This document shows, piece by piece, positions 13,901-25,900 of a stretch of 64,000 nt of DNA. The stretch comes from Phorcus lineatus (lineage: Eukaryota; Mollusca; Gastropoda; Trochida; Trochidae). The translations under genes and the position numbers were made by a program. How positions within the stretch are numbered: the first letter of the stretch is position 1; every line of letters begins with the position of its first letter. The notes beneath the pieces were generated by a model. It was not told the DNA's origin. It did not search any database and saw only the letters and a program-made list of their open reading frames with translations. The DNA is taken from contig OV121088.1 of assembly GCA_921293015.1 (NCBI GenBank), positions 27,131,645 through 27,195,644 on the forward strand, in the 5' to 3' direction.

Positions 13901-16900
13901 GACTTTTGCTTCAATTTGATTCAGGAATCTGTAACAACTTTCAAATAATCAGAATAAAGAAGTTGTTGTCCCTAAAGACTTGTCCTTATACCCTGTGTAT
14001 CAATCTGCAAGAAACAATATATTCTTGAAGTATATGTGGATCTAATGAATAAATGTCAAACATCAAGAGTATAGGGAAATTCATACGGAAGGCTCATGCA
14101 GAAAGATGCTTGACTTCTGACTAATTTACATAAGTTCCAAACCAATGGAAAAGTTAGATTTGTAACAGGTGTCCACACAATCAAACTTATCGAAAAATGT
14201 GACAGGTTAGAATTGTTAGGTTTCGTCATGGTGTTGCCATTTTTTCTTTCTAATTTTGAACAGTAGAAAATAGTCACAATAGCAACAAAAAGGATTTAGA
14301 GTTGTTTTGTTTTTTAGGTCAACAAAATCACATGCAATAACATGCATTCCAATTGACAGCAAGTCAATTTTATTTTAAGCAATGAAATTATTGTGTAATA
14401 TTAAATGCAAGTTTTATTAATTTGGGTCACCATATTTCAATTCCTCGCGCTTTGAATATTGGATCATTCAACATTCTAAACTTCATTTTCGTATAAAGTC
14501 CACTTTTTATTTTTCAGAAGAAATTTCAACAACACCTGTACAATACAGTGATCAGTTTTCTCAAGTTTATCTCCAAATCATCTTCAAAGCTTCTCAACAT
14601 TCCTTTCTCAATTTCAATGTAGCTTTGCATCAAAACTATGTGAAGTAGAACAAAAAAACTTTAAAAAGTCTTTTTCTACATCTTAATGCTTCTCCAGACT
14701 ATACATTCAGATATATCTCAACCAGTAACCCAACTGAATCAACTGCTTGGCAGTTCTTGATGTATTTTTAATCTATCAGCTGTGAACATTGAAAATCTCT
14801 GTGTATACCCACCAATAAAAAAATACACATGGCTCTGTAGCTCATTAGGGCTCCATACAATATACCACATCAAGAGGAACGGGGGCAGAATTTGTAGGAT
14901 CACAGGGTCACCAAATGTAAAAATAATACTTCCCACTAGCCAAAGAGTCTTTACACCTTATTATCGCCTATTATATCTGAAGAACAAGGCAGAAATAGGT
15001 GTATCTATAAATCATAATCATCATTAGCTAATTCCAAATGATAAAGCCCATGACAGCCTTTACATCAAGCATTGTTGACATTTTTGTACAGATAAGAATA
15101 ATCAAGCTTTGAAGATGACTGGGATCAGTGTAAGAGGAACATAAGGAGAGTGGGTTCAAGAAGCAGAATGAAAGAATGAATGAATGCATGAATGAATGAA
15201 GCCGAACTGCACCACGTCTAGTTACAAACCCTCACTGGAGGAACCACACCGGTGACCGAGGGGCTGATATTTGAGCTGAACCTTGCGGTGGATGCCTGTG
15301 AACTCGTACCTACACACACCCAACAGAAAGAGTGCAGCTTCAACACTGAACAGGCAGAGAAGCAGGAAGAGGGCGGCCATCTTGGAATAGTTTCATTGCA
15401 AGCTTGTGTCATTATTCTATACAAGCTACTAGAAAGTAAAGGTTGGTTTGGTTTTCAGCCATTTAGAATTATGCCAAAGGATATAGACAGTATCACATGA
15501 AGATGTTTTATTTTATGCTGGCCAATGTTGTCTGCTCTGATTACTTAACATTGAGCTGAGTTTGAGGTTCTTAAATTGGGTCAATACACTTATATATTCT
15601 TATAAAGACTATTGAAATTTGCACTCTTATGACCAAAATAAAAACAAAAATATTTTTGAAAGGGGTAACAATTCCAAGTTGGTTATTTGCCCAAGACACA
15701 ACAAAACAGACAGCGGTAGCGTCACAGAATACAAGAAAGTTGCCAAGCTCTTGGACTGAAAATCACAAAAATATCAGTTAGTGTTCTTTTTCCTGAAAGA
15801 AAAACAAATTCAACCATCAGTCTCTGTATGGCCTTGAGTCAAGATTTCTTGCATAGCATTGTGACCTGATTATTTTGCAAGAAATCTCATATGAAGAAGT
15901 GTGAAGATAACCAAAACTAGAGGTTGTGCAGAGAGGATTTGAGAATATATATGGGCAGGAAAACAAAACAGAGTGGAAGAAACACAGGATGGTATTCCAA
16001 AATTATTGAAAAATTTCACTTATAAATATTTAAGCTAAAACACACAAAAAAATGGATCTTGACAGCCTATTACTTTTTCCAAGGCCATGATACATACAGA
16101 GAAAAATCTGATTATTCAAACCATTTCCTTTACCCCTATGAACTTATCATCCTTCTACCAACTGGTTCTCAAAGATTTTGGGCCATGATCCCTATTAGAA
16201 GGGTCTACTAAAAATGGGCCATCACATATTCATTGAAAAAACAAATGTTAGCCATATGGGCAATCTAAATGATCAATCTACAAAAAAGAGCTTTCTTCTA
16301 CTTGATCAATAAAATTTCCTAAAGGAAGGTAACCAAACTAAACCATGCAGACAACAATGACTAATCCTAGCTCTACTGATGCAGAGAGTTACAATGGTGC
16401 GGAACACTAGACAATACGACAACGCAATCTGGTATCCATGTTGTTTGTACACACCCTCCTCGCTAGACGACTTCTTCGGGCAACCCTGGGGCTGGTATTT
16501 TATCTGCACTTTGCGATTTATTCCAGAAAAATGACCATACCTGAAAGATTAACTTAGTTAAGTGTCTATACAATATTCACAAGGTGAGGAGCTTACATCA
16601 CGATTCTACTCATTTTGAGGTGCAACTAAATGGATTCCTCATGCGTAAACACAATGGCAAAAGGATATCTGATTTTACTTGCTTTGCATCAAGCATGACC
16701 TGGATTAATGTCACTTTTAAATGAAATGCAAAATAGCATGTTTTTGGAGCTATTTGTATTGCAAAGTGAGCAAAATTAGATAGCCATGTTTCCAGGATAC
16801 AGTTTTATACTGATAATTTCATAACAGCTTTATATTTTAGATCACGCTATCTGCATCAGTACAAATTTTCATACCTTTTCTTCAGAAGAAATAGGCGAGT

Positions 16901-19900
16901 TGGTTAGCTGCTGGTATGGTAAATGCTGGCGGTGTTACCGGACTGGGGGTGTAGGTTCGAAAACAACAACTGACTCGACCCAAAAAAGTACAAGAAATTG
17001 TACTATTGCAGATAATGAGATCATAGATTTAACACTGTTACATTTGTTAACTATATAAGTGGCATGTACATCTTACAGATAATTATAATATTCATGATTA
17101 ATGAAAATTTTACCTTTTATTTCTCCTTTTACAGAACTACTAAAGTCTTTATGTTGGAAATAATTTCTCTTCTTAATGTTATTTTGTATTTGTGAGATGA
17201 TTGGAAATTGTAAGGTGACTTTAAAGCTTAATTCATACATTGCGACAAAAAATTTTACTATACCATATGAAGATATTGAAAATTGATGAGTTTATTGGTT
17301 ATCTGATGGAATGATTCATCAATTTCATAAATAGAAAACTAAACAACTGACTGAATATAGACAACAGGAAAAACAAACACTGAAAGTTAATGAAGAATGA
17401 ATCTTGATAGATATACAATATGTATCATCATCACCTTAATGAACGTGAACCTTTTCTACAATTTAGGCTATGAAAAAAAATTTAATATTCATTTCTCTGT
17501 TTTTCTCAAATCTGGACTCGCTGAATGAGGACCTGGATGGTGTTATCGGCTCAATATTTGAACAGTCATTGAACAGGATTACTCCATACCAAAAAAATTT
17601 GAACAGAAAGATAACCCTAAGACAGTATTTTACATATCAGTAGGATTTTGAGCTAAATCTTCTCAGGGAAAACATGAATATATCAGGCAGAATTTAACTC
17701 ATCCTGCTACATGAGCCTATTTGAATCCATAGAGCTCCTTCAGTACCCGATCAGACCTAAAAAGTTTCATTTTGAATAAATTTAACTTGCTAATGAAATT
17801 ACTTCCATGTAGCAATAGCGGCATCAACCTGATTCAAGGCCCTTGCATAAAGGCTTTTCATTTGCTGAAAAAATACATAGCCATTGATAACAAGCTGACA
17901 GTGATACAGGGTATTTGGTCCGATAGGTATCAGGGGATTGAAGGAGGTTTAAGGATTAAAACACACTGATGTAGCAGGTTTAATCTAACATGGCAATGAA
18001 CTGTTAACAGTAGATATTAATTTAGATATAAAAATGTAGTTTTAATTTACAAATGTTCGTTAGAGTAAAGAACAAATATCTTCTAGTCTAACAATTCCTC
18101 TGCAGTGTGTTGAACAACATACAGCCAATGGCTTGACTTCTGTTTCAAATGTTTCACCAGTAAACAGATATTAACAATACAAAATTTAACTCTGCAAGGA
18201 AACAATTATACACAGTACAGGACAACTACTTACATCTCGAGTACCAGTTTGAGCTGCTGCAGTTTGGCCTTCTTCTCCTCGACCTCGGGGTCAACCTTAT
18301 AGCGGCTCTCGCTCAGCAAGTGCCGAACAATGTCCAGAACCTCCTGCAGCTGTTTGGGCTTCTTCAGCTTCAGGTGCGCCTTCTTCAGGCCCCCGTACTT
18401 CTCAAACAGCTCGAAGAATCTGGAGAGAGTTTGGGAGGCTTAGGAGTTTGTCTTACTGAGGGAATGGTAGCAATGTTATATTTGGTATCACATCATCTTC
18501 AAATGTACAAATTCTATCACTTGTTTGGGCGGTTAGGCAATACCATAAGGGACATAACTTAAACAAGTACAAGAATTTTTATTATTCCAGTGTTAAATAT
18601 ATAAAAATATATAATATAAAATATAACAAATATAAAAGTGCTACCTTTGTTCACAAACTGAATGGCATGTATCTCTTATTACAGGAATGGGTTTGGAGGA
18701 CATTTTTTAACTGAACTGAGATAAGTTAGTAACTTTTGAAGGTCTCTAAGGTCTGTCTCAGATGTAACCAGTTATAAATAGTAAGACAGACAAGATTAAT
18801 CTTACTTCTTGTGCTTGACCTCCATCTTCATCTTCTGTTTAGGTGTCCTGTCACCGTGGCGTATTATTGCACTCACACATCTCAGCTCCATCCTGGTGTC
18901 AAAATATAAATACTGTTTTGAGCGAGTTATTTCTTTGTGCTGGCTTTTAGTATGGTTGCAATTAGTAAAGTAGAATAAACTCAAAATTTAGATCATGCCA
19001 AATGAATGACTTTTGGACCTGAAATAACTGATCATTCACATTAAGGATGATGCAATGATTTCTGAATGAGAAACCAAAAGTCTATATACAATTCCACAGT
19101 TGTCCTCAATACAGAGACAGAAAAGGAAATGGATCATGAATAAGTGCATCTTTTGAAGTTTATGGGAAAACATTCCATATGCCCCATTAGGTTTTTACTG
19201 TTACCTTATTATCACTAGCGCTTATTACTTTGTAAGTATAAAGGTTTCAAAATCAGCAATATCTGCTTGACCAACAAAAAGATATAATGGTTGGAATAAA
19301 CTAATATTCATTAGATTATAAAAACATAAGAATCTTTAATTTGCATTAATCAGAGGCAAACTACAAACATAAAATCTACTTAAGTTAAAAATCAAGATAA
19401 GAATGCAACGTGTGATCATATCACCATCAACCTGTATACTCACATGGGTCCCTGTGTTGTGGGAACTACAGGGATATCTTCAGGTCCCGCCCCCAGCACC
19501 CAGGGTAGCTGAAGCTGAGGCGCTAGAGCTCGCATTATCATTGTCCTGCAAACAGAAAATCTTTTGAATTTATTTGGTTGAGGTAAGATGAAAAACATCC
19601 TTCATGAGTACTTCTTTTATATCATGGTTTGCATATGTAATGGAAAGAAGTTTGAAACACCCTTGTAAGCATGCATAATGTTGAATCGACCAACAAGAAC
19701 AACCATATGCTTTTGGTGACAGGAATCAAAGCCAGAGTGTTTGATCTGGAGCAGAATGTTCTTTGATAGTATGTCATCGTACTTTCACAAGTAAAAAATC
19801 AAAACAATCACCTCCCTCTTCTGAGAACAGTATCAGGTTTAACTCTAACTTATCCTATTGTCTACAGATTTATTTGAAATATTTTTTTGAAGGGAGGCAT

Positions 19901-22900
19901 ACAAAGTTTAGTAGAGCTCTTCCAACAAATCGATAAAGATTTAAGATACAAGAAGGACAGAATCTATGGATTGAAACTTCTAAACTATAAAATACCTCAA
20001 AATAAAATAATATAATTTGACATATTTTCTCCTGACGACTCACCCTAGTATTTTTGCGCAGTCATCATAGTACTTGCTTGATGTCTTCACAAAGCTGAAC
20101 CCATTCACATCACACACATACGACTGTCCACTGGCTCGCAGCAGGTCAAACCCACACACATTTTGCTGTGAAATAAAGAAGACGTAATACATTAGTCCTA
20201 TTAGACAGAGTCAGTTGATCTTATAAAACAAATAGTTATGAGCCATGGAATGACCTGAACACAGAAGTACTGCGACCTCTTTTACATGAACTCCTTGTAG
20301 GATGTGGACAAATAACCCAAATGTCCATTATAAAAATCCCATTTGATAGACCTACCGGTAACTTAATGTTGTATTTACCTTTTTGCAAAACCAAATATAA
20401 GAATTTTGTTCAAGAAATTACACTAAAGTCTATCATATTTAAAACATTACGTTAAAATCTTAATTGTTCACCTCAAGCATTTTATAAAATCTTAATCGTC
20501 TTTTAAAAAACCTTAACTTTAACAGTTAAACATGTTAACAATTAATTGTTGGTCTCCCAATATTTAGGGATATCTATTTTGAGTTGGTGGCAATACAGAA
20601 TTATTAATTTGTCTAGTAAGATATGAAACCTTTTCATTGACAGCTCAAAACATGAGGCATATCCATGTGCTTTGTAAGGGATAACAAACAATAAGTTATG
20701 CTGTAGAAGTTACCTTGAAAGCAAGGCAGACTTTCTTGGCTATCATCTTCTCCTTTGCACTCAGTATGACAGGGTATCGGATCTCCTTGCCATCTTTGTC
20801 TCTCTCAACCTTGCCGTCGAGGGCGGGGGATTTACGAGCCTCGGCATGTGCATAGTCAGGTCCGACAGTGTACACCTGCAGCAAAACAGAAGAATACCAA
20901 AAATAAATATCTCTATAATATTTAACTCAAGATTCAAGACCATCATACATTACTTTCACGCCACTCTTTCTTGTATACTTATTTCACATATGGACCATTT
21001 CACTCAATTCAATGAGTTAGCCATATGGAATTCATTTTTAAATGCTATGATCACATCTGACACACACAAACTTATTTTCTACCCCTTATTTCTAATATTG
21101 TACAGATGCTTTATCCCTTGTTCTACATAGAAACATAAACTTACTGCAATCAGTATGATGGCCCTGACCACCATAGGTGATGTTTATTAGGATACTTTAA
21201 TTGAGAGGTGTTCATAGCACAATGCGTTGTCATCCATGTAAAGTCAGACTGTGGGTTCGGGTTAGTACTTCTTTTAATATTCAACATTTAGTTTTATTAC
21301 ACTTACATTGAGGCTAAAAAAGAGGATAGAATAAAAGCCCAATTCATGACATACTGTTTCTGTCCAAGTTGGGAAGGTTGGTGGAGAAGGGCGGGACAAG
21401 GGCCCTGAACTTGCAATGATTTACAGATTTATGTATAAGGGGAGAGAGGATTCTCACCTTGACGTCCGTCCCATCTGTAGCCATGAAATCCTCATATATG
21501 TAGGAGCCAGCATTTCGGACCCGACTCATAGCAGAGTAGATACTGCTGCGATCATGCACCTGAAGCAAAGCAGTTCTCACTTATATCTGCGCAAAGTTAT
21601 AACATTTATAACTGGCTGAAATAAAGATAATTCAGGTGAGTAATATGGATTTCTGGCGAAAGAAGTTTTGTTCAGGGTTTGTCACAGTTTTCACACTTTC
21701 CTACTTATGCAGCATCAAAAAGGAGAGTGTTTACAAAGTTTCCAATACCTTTGGTTATCAGGCTATTGAAAATATACCAGGCAATTTAATATAAAATATT
21801 TTGAAAATTATATATTAAAAGTACTTATTAATGACTGGCTCCGTTTCAAGGAAATCCATGTCTTATGGTTGCGTAAACCTTAGAATGAAATATATTTGGG
21901 AGGAAAAGAGGTTAATAATGAGCCTGTCAAAGTGAGAGAGTTGCACAGAAAAACATATATCTCAAAACAAATAGACAAAGAGACACTTTTTGCTTGTTCC
22001 TTTTCACGCTAGTTTCATACACCAGTCGCACTTTAATCAACTGCTCAAAACTTGTGTTAATAGCTACACTCAAACATACCACTTACCGTTCTTGAATTTT
22101 TATGTTTTGCTGTTATATAAAATAATCATTAAACAGATCACACCTCAGACCATTTAGATGATTTTTGAAATTGTCAAAGGATGGAAAATCAAAGGATCTA
22201 TTCTATATTTAACATTCACCTAGCAATCTTTTTTTTTCATTTGCAATTTCTTACATTATGAAGCAAAAATCCCTTATTTTTATAGTAGTGCAGTCAAACA
22301 CTTTCAGAAACAAAATCTGTTTTTTTCTTTTTTTTCATAATAGACCAAATTACATTTTCGAAATACTATTTAAAATAGGCTTTATAACTTTGATTTTTCA
22401 TTCTAAAAATCTACCAGTAAAATATTACATTCATTTGAATGATTTACAGAGCTATTATTATGCAAACTTTCCATGCTAAGAGTAGATCTTAGACACTCAA
22501 CCCTTAAGGTCAGCAGCGACCAATATTTTATTTTGAATTATGTTCACCTCATTAATGAAGTCTCTCTACGTCTTCTCCCTACAAACAGGGAGATCTCTAG
22601 TATACTGCTCAATCTATGTCTAACAGCAAGACATTTTAAGACTAAATCACCATCACCAGGAATATATTGCACATAATTCATTTGGTCAACTACATGCACG
22701 CTGCTGCACTATGTACATATACCTCACCGTCTAGCTACCAGCTATAGCTCCGAATACACTGGTTGGGTTCAAGACAACCAAACCATTGAATTTTATTCAA
22801 CAAACAGGTCTCATTTATTTGAATCGAAAGATACATATTATTTTATTTCCAATAGAATGTGCCTACAATTCTCTATGGATATTCTGAAAATCTAAATGAC

Positions 22901-25900
22901 ACTCAAGAGGTGAAGAGTTTATAAGTGAGAATAAAGGTAATGTTTTCCTTTAGGATCCTTTGCATTACTATCATCACAGAACTTATTGTCAAAAATATTC
23001 TTGTGTTTTTTGTATCTGAGGGGAAAAAAGAACCTTGGTGCTCAAAAACAGTTAGTGTAACATTTATTTTTAAAATTAATTGCACCATTTGGACAAAGAG
23101 TACCTATCTAATAGCCTGACTTCCAAGATAGAATCTTTAATAAATGTTTATTACAAATTGACCCTGGATTCAAATAAATATTAAGGGTATAGCAACCTTG
23201 TAACAATTTACATTAGGGTCCTCCTTTCACAAACCAACCTTTACTAAGGTCAACCTTAACTCCAATTCTTTAACATTTCACCAAGTGCTTCGTGAAAGGA
23301 GGCCAAGGGGCTCACTGTGGAAACCTTGGATAACAAGTTAGTGCAAGGTAAAGCAATGCCACTAAGGTTACCTTACCTTACCTTATGTGTGCTACAACCA
23401 AAGGCGTCAAACAAGCCAAGGGACCATTGCACAAAACATTCATAAGGCTAAGGTTAACTTTGAGGTCATCCTTTAACACTACACTATGGAAGCTAAGGTT
23501 ACTTTAGTCCAACAGGACCAAGGTACCAAGAAAGTATCACTGAAAAAAAATCCACGTTAAGATATCTTGGAACAAATATCGAAAGCTCTTTTGAAAAACT
23601 TTGAAAACAATGGGGAAGCAATTAAATCAAATCAGCAACAGAACGGTTGTCAGCAGCATAATCTTGAACCCAATCCCAGAACACAAGGCGGGTTAGGCAG
23701 CAGCAGCAGCAGCAGATCTAGCAGCGAGCGTCTGGGTGCGAGAGAGGAACATGTCCCCTACCTGTTTGCGTACCTTACGAAATAATCGGGTGCTACCTCC
23801 TCCAGCTGACATCGGGAAGTAGATGTGAATGTTGTGGTCCTCTGCGTCCACAGGTTTCTCCACGAATGGTTTCGGAAACATCACTGAGTCAACTTCTATT
23901 GAGTCCTCCGTCTGAACATATTTGCCTGAGAAAAAAAGTGTTTATAATTATTTAAGTACACTTTATAGAAACAAGGAAAAATTGGCTTTGATTTAATCCT
24001 TACCAGTAGATCCCTCAATTTTAACAGCATATACACTATCCATAGTCCTATCTTTTAATAACAAACAGAAACCACATAAATGAGAAGCAGGTATACAATC
24101 TAAGAGATTTGGGAAAGGGGAAATGAAACAAAGGATATAAGGTAGACTGTAGTTCCTTGCTAACTCAACACAGGGCTGTCACTATTTAGGAAGAATTTCA
24201 CCTCTCATCTACACATGGATTAATTCATAACTGAACATTAAAAAGGGTGTGGCATTCTTAAAAGTTGTAGGTCATGAGATTTGCCTTCAAATGTTTCTTC
24301 AAGTTAATAGTTTGCCTTGATCAGGTCAGACAAGGCATCACTACTTTTAGGATCAACCTCCATATCATAATAGAATGAAACCAACTTGTATTATATTTAC
24401 AAGTCAACTGAGCTGCAAATTTACAGGAATGACATCTTACAAATTATTATCTAAGAATGTCCACTAACTAAATCGTATATCTAAGAACATTCAGGGACCT
24501 GTAAAAAAAGGGCAAAACTTTTGGTTTTTTAAATGCAAGATATCTAATGATACCAGTCTGATTCTACTCACTTATAGGCTGATCCTCCTCATTCCTGTTC
24601 AGGACGGCATATCTTGGGTGAGCAATTCCTTCTTGCATCAGTATCTTGTACACTTGTCTCCTGAAATATCAGATTCACTCATTCAAATATTTATCAAAAC
24701 CCTTCACAAAACATATCATCAAAACCCTTCAAAAAACATATTATCAAAACCCTTCAAGAAAAAACATATTATCAAAACCCTTCAAAAAACATATTATCAA
24801 AACCCTTCAAAAACATATCAGAATCATCTCTAACATTTGCATTCCTTTACTTTCAAAGACATAGTATCATTCTAATCACAGCTATACATTCAATCTGAGC
24901 CAATGATGAAAGATGGTTCTATGATTGATATTGAGTGGATCAGCGCATAGATCCTAAGATATATTTCCAATAGTCTTCTGTCAAAGTTTCAGAGATGCTC
25001 ACTGATTGATTTTTCGTATGAGGAGACCCAGTACAGATTAAGGCAAAAAATATATTTCAACAATGATTATACCTATCCTTGAGGGAGTACTGCATTTGCA
25101 GGTCATTGATGACAAAAGGCTTCCTGAGTTTCTCATATGCTATAGCTTTATCCAGAGGGAAGCCATGGGAGTAGAAGGAGATGAGAGCATCACAGACTGG
25201 CCAGTCTTCTATGGGTTCCTTCAGAATCACAGACTCCTCTATCACTTGGATCTGGAGTCTCTCAAAGTGTTCCAGCCTTTGGAGAATTTCTCTCATTGGC
25301 TTTGACATTGCCTTCTTCGCCATGGCACAGATGCCGACCACTATCCGCCTGTCACTATCCTGCCGCTGAAAGGAGATGTATTCATTGTATGTAGGAATGA
25401 TGGTTGCTTTAGTATTTGAGTAAAGGATGGATACCGATGTGATTCAAATATCATGGAATCCTGTAGGCACATTTATAAAGAAAGGTTAAGAATTGTAGTG
25501 GTTATATGTTGCAATGTGGATACTGAAGAACAGAATCTATTATCCAGTGGTCCCTCATTACTGGGCATATCATCAAGGTGACATCTTATAACAATATTCT
25601 TGAGTTCTTGACAGTTCTTTAGATTTGATCGCACGATATTCAAATAATTGCTTTTTGGTAATCGACATAATTTTTTCTCTTGTTGTGTAGTCTCTTATCT
25701 TACAGTAAGATAAATAAAAAGTAATGGACTTCTAGGGTTCAAGACCATGACACAGTCTTTATTTTAAGATCTAAGACCTTTAGCTCAACAGTCAACCAGA
25801 CAACCAGAGCCATAAATCATGTTTAGAAGTATGAAAACTTTAAGCTACCTGAACTGATGACAACAGGAATCTAATTAGTTTGCAAACCATAGAAAGATCT

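Noticed and set aside
16885-16990. Functional tRNA gene
   Set aside because: A and B boxes are recognisable but the acceptor stem does not close and the T arm is degenerate; better as a SINE remnant.
23695-23716. CAG repeat, possible polyglutamine
   Set aside because: It is in an intron just past the PPIP5K donor and is not read in frame from the exon.
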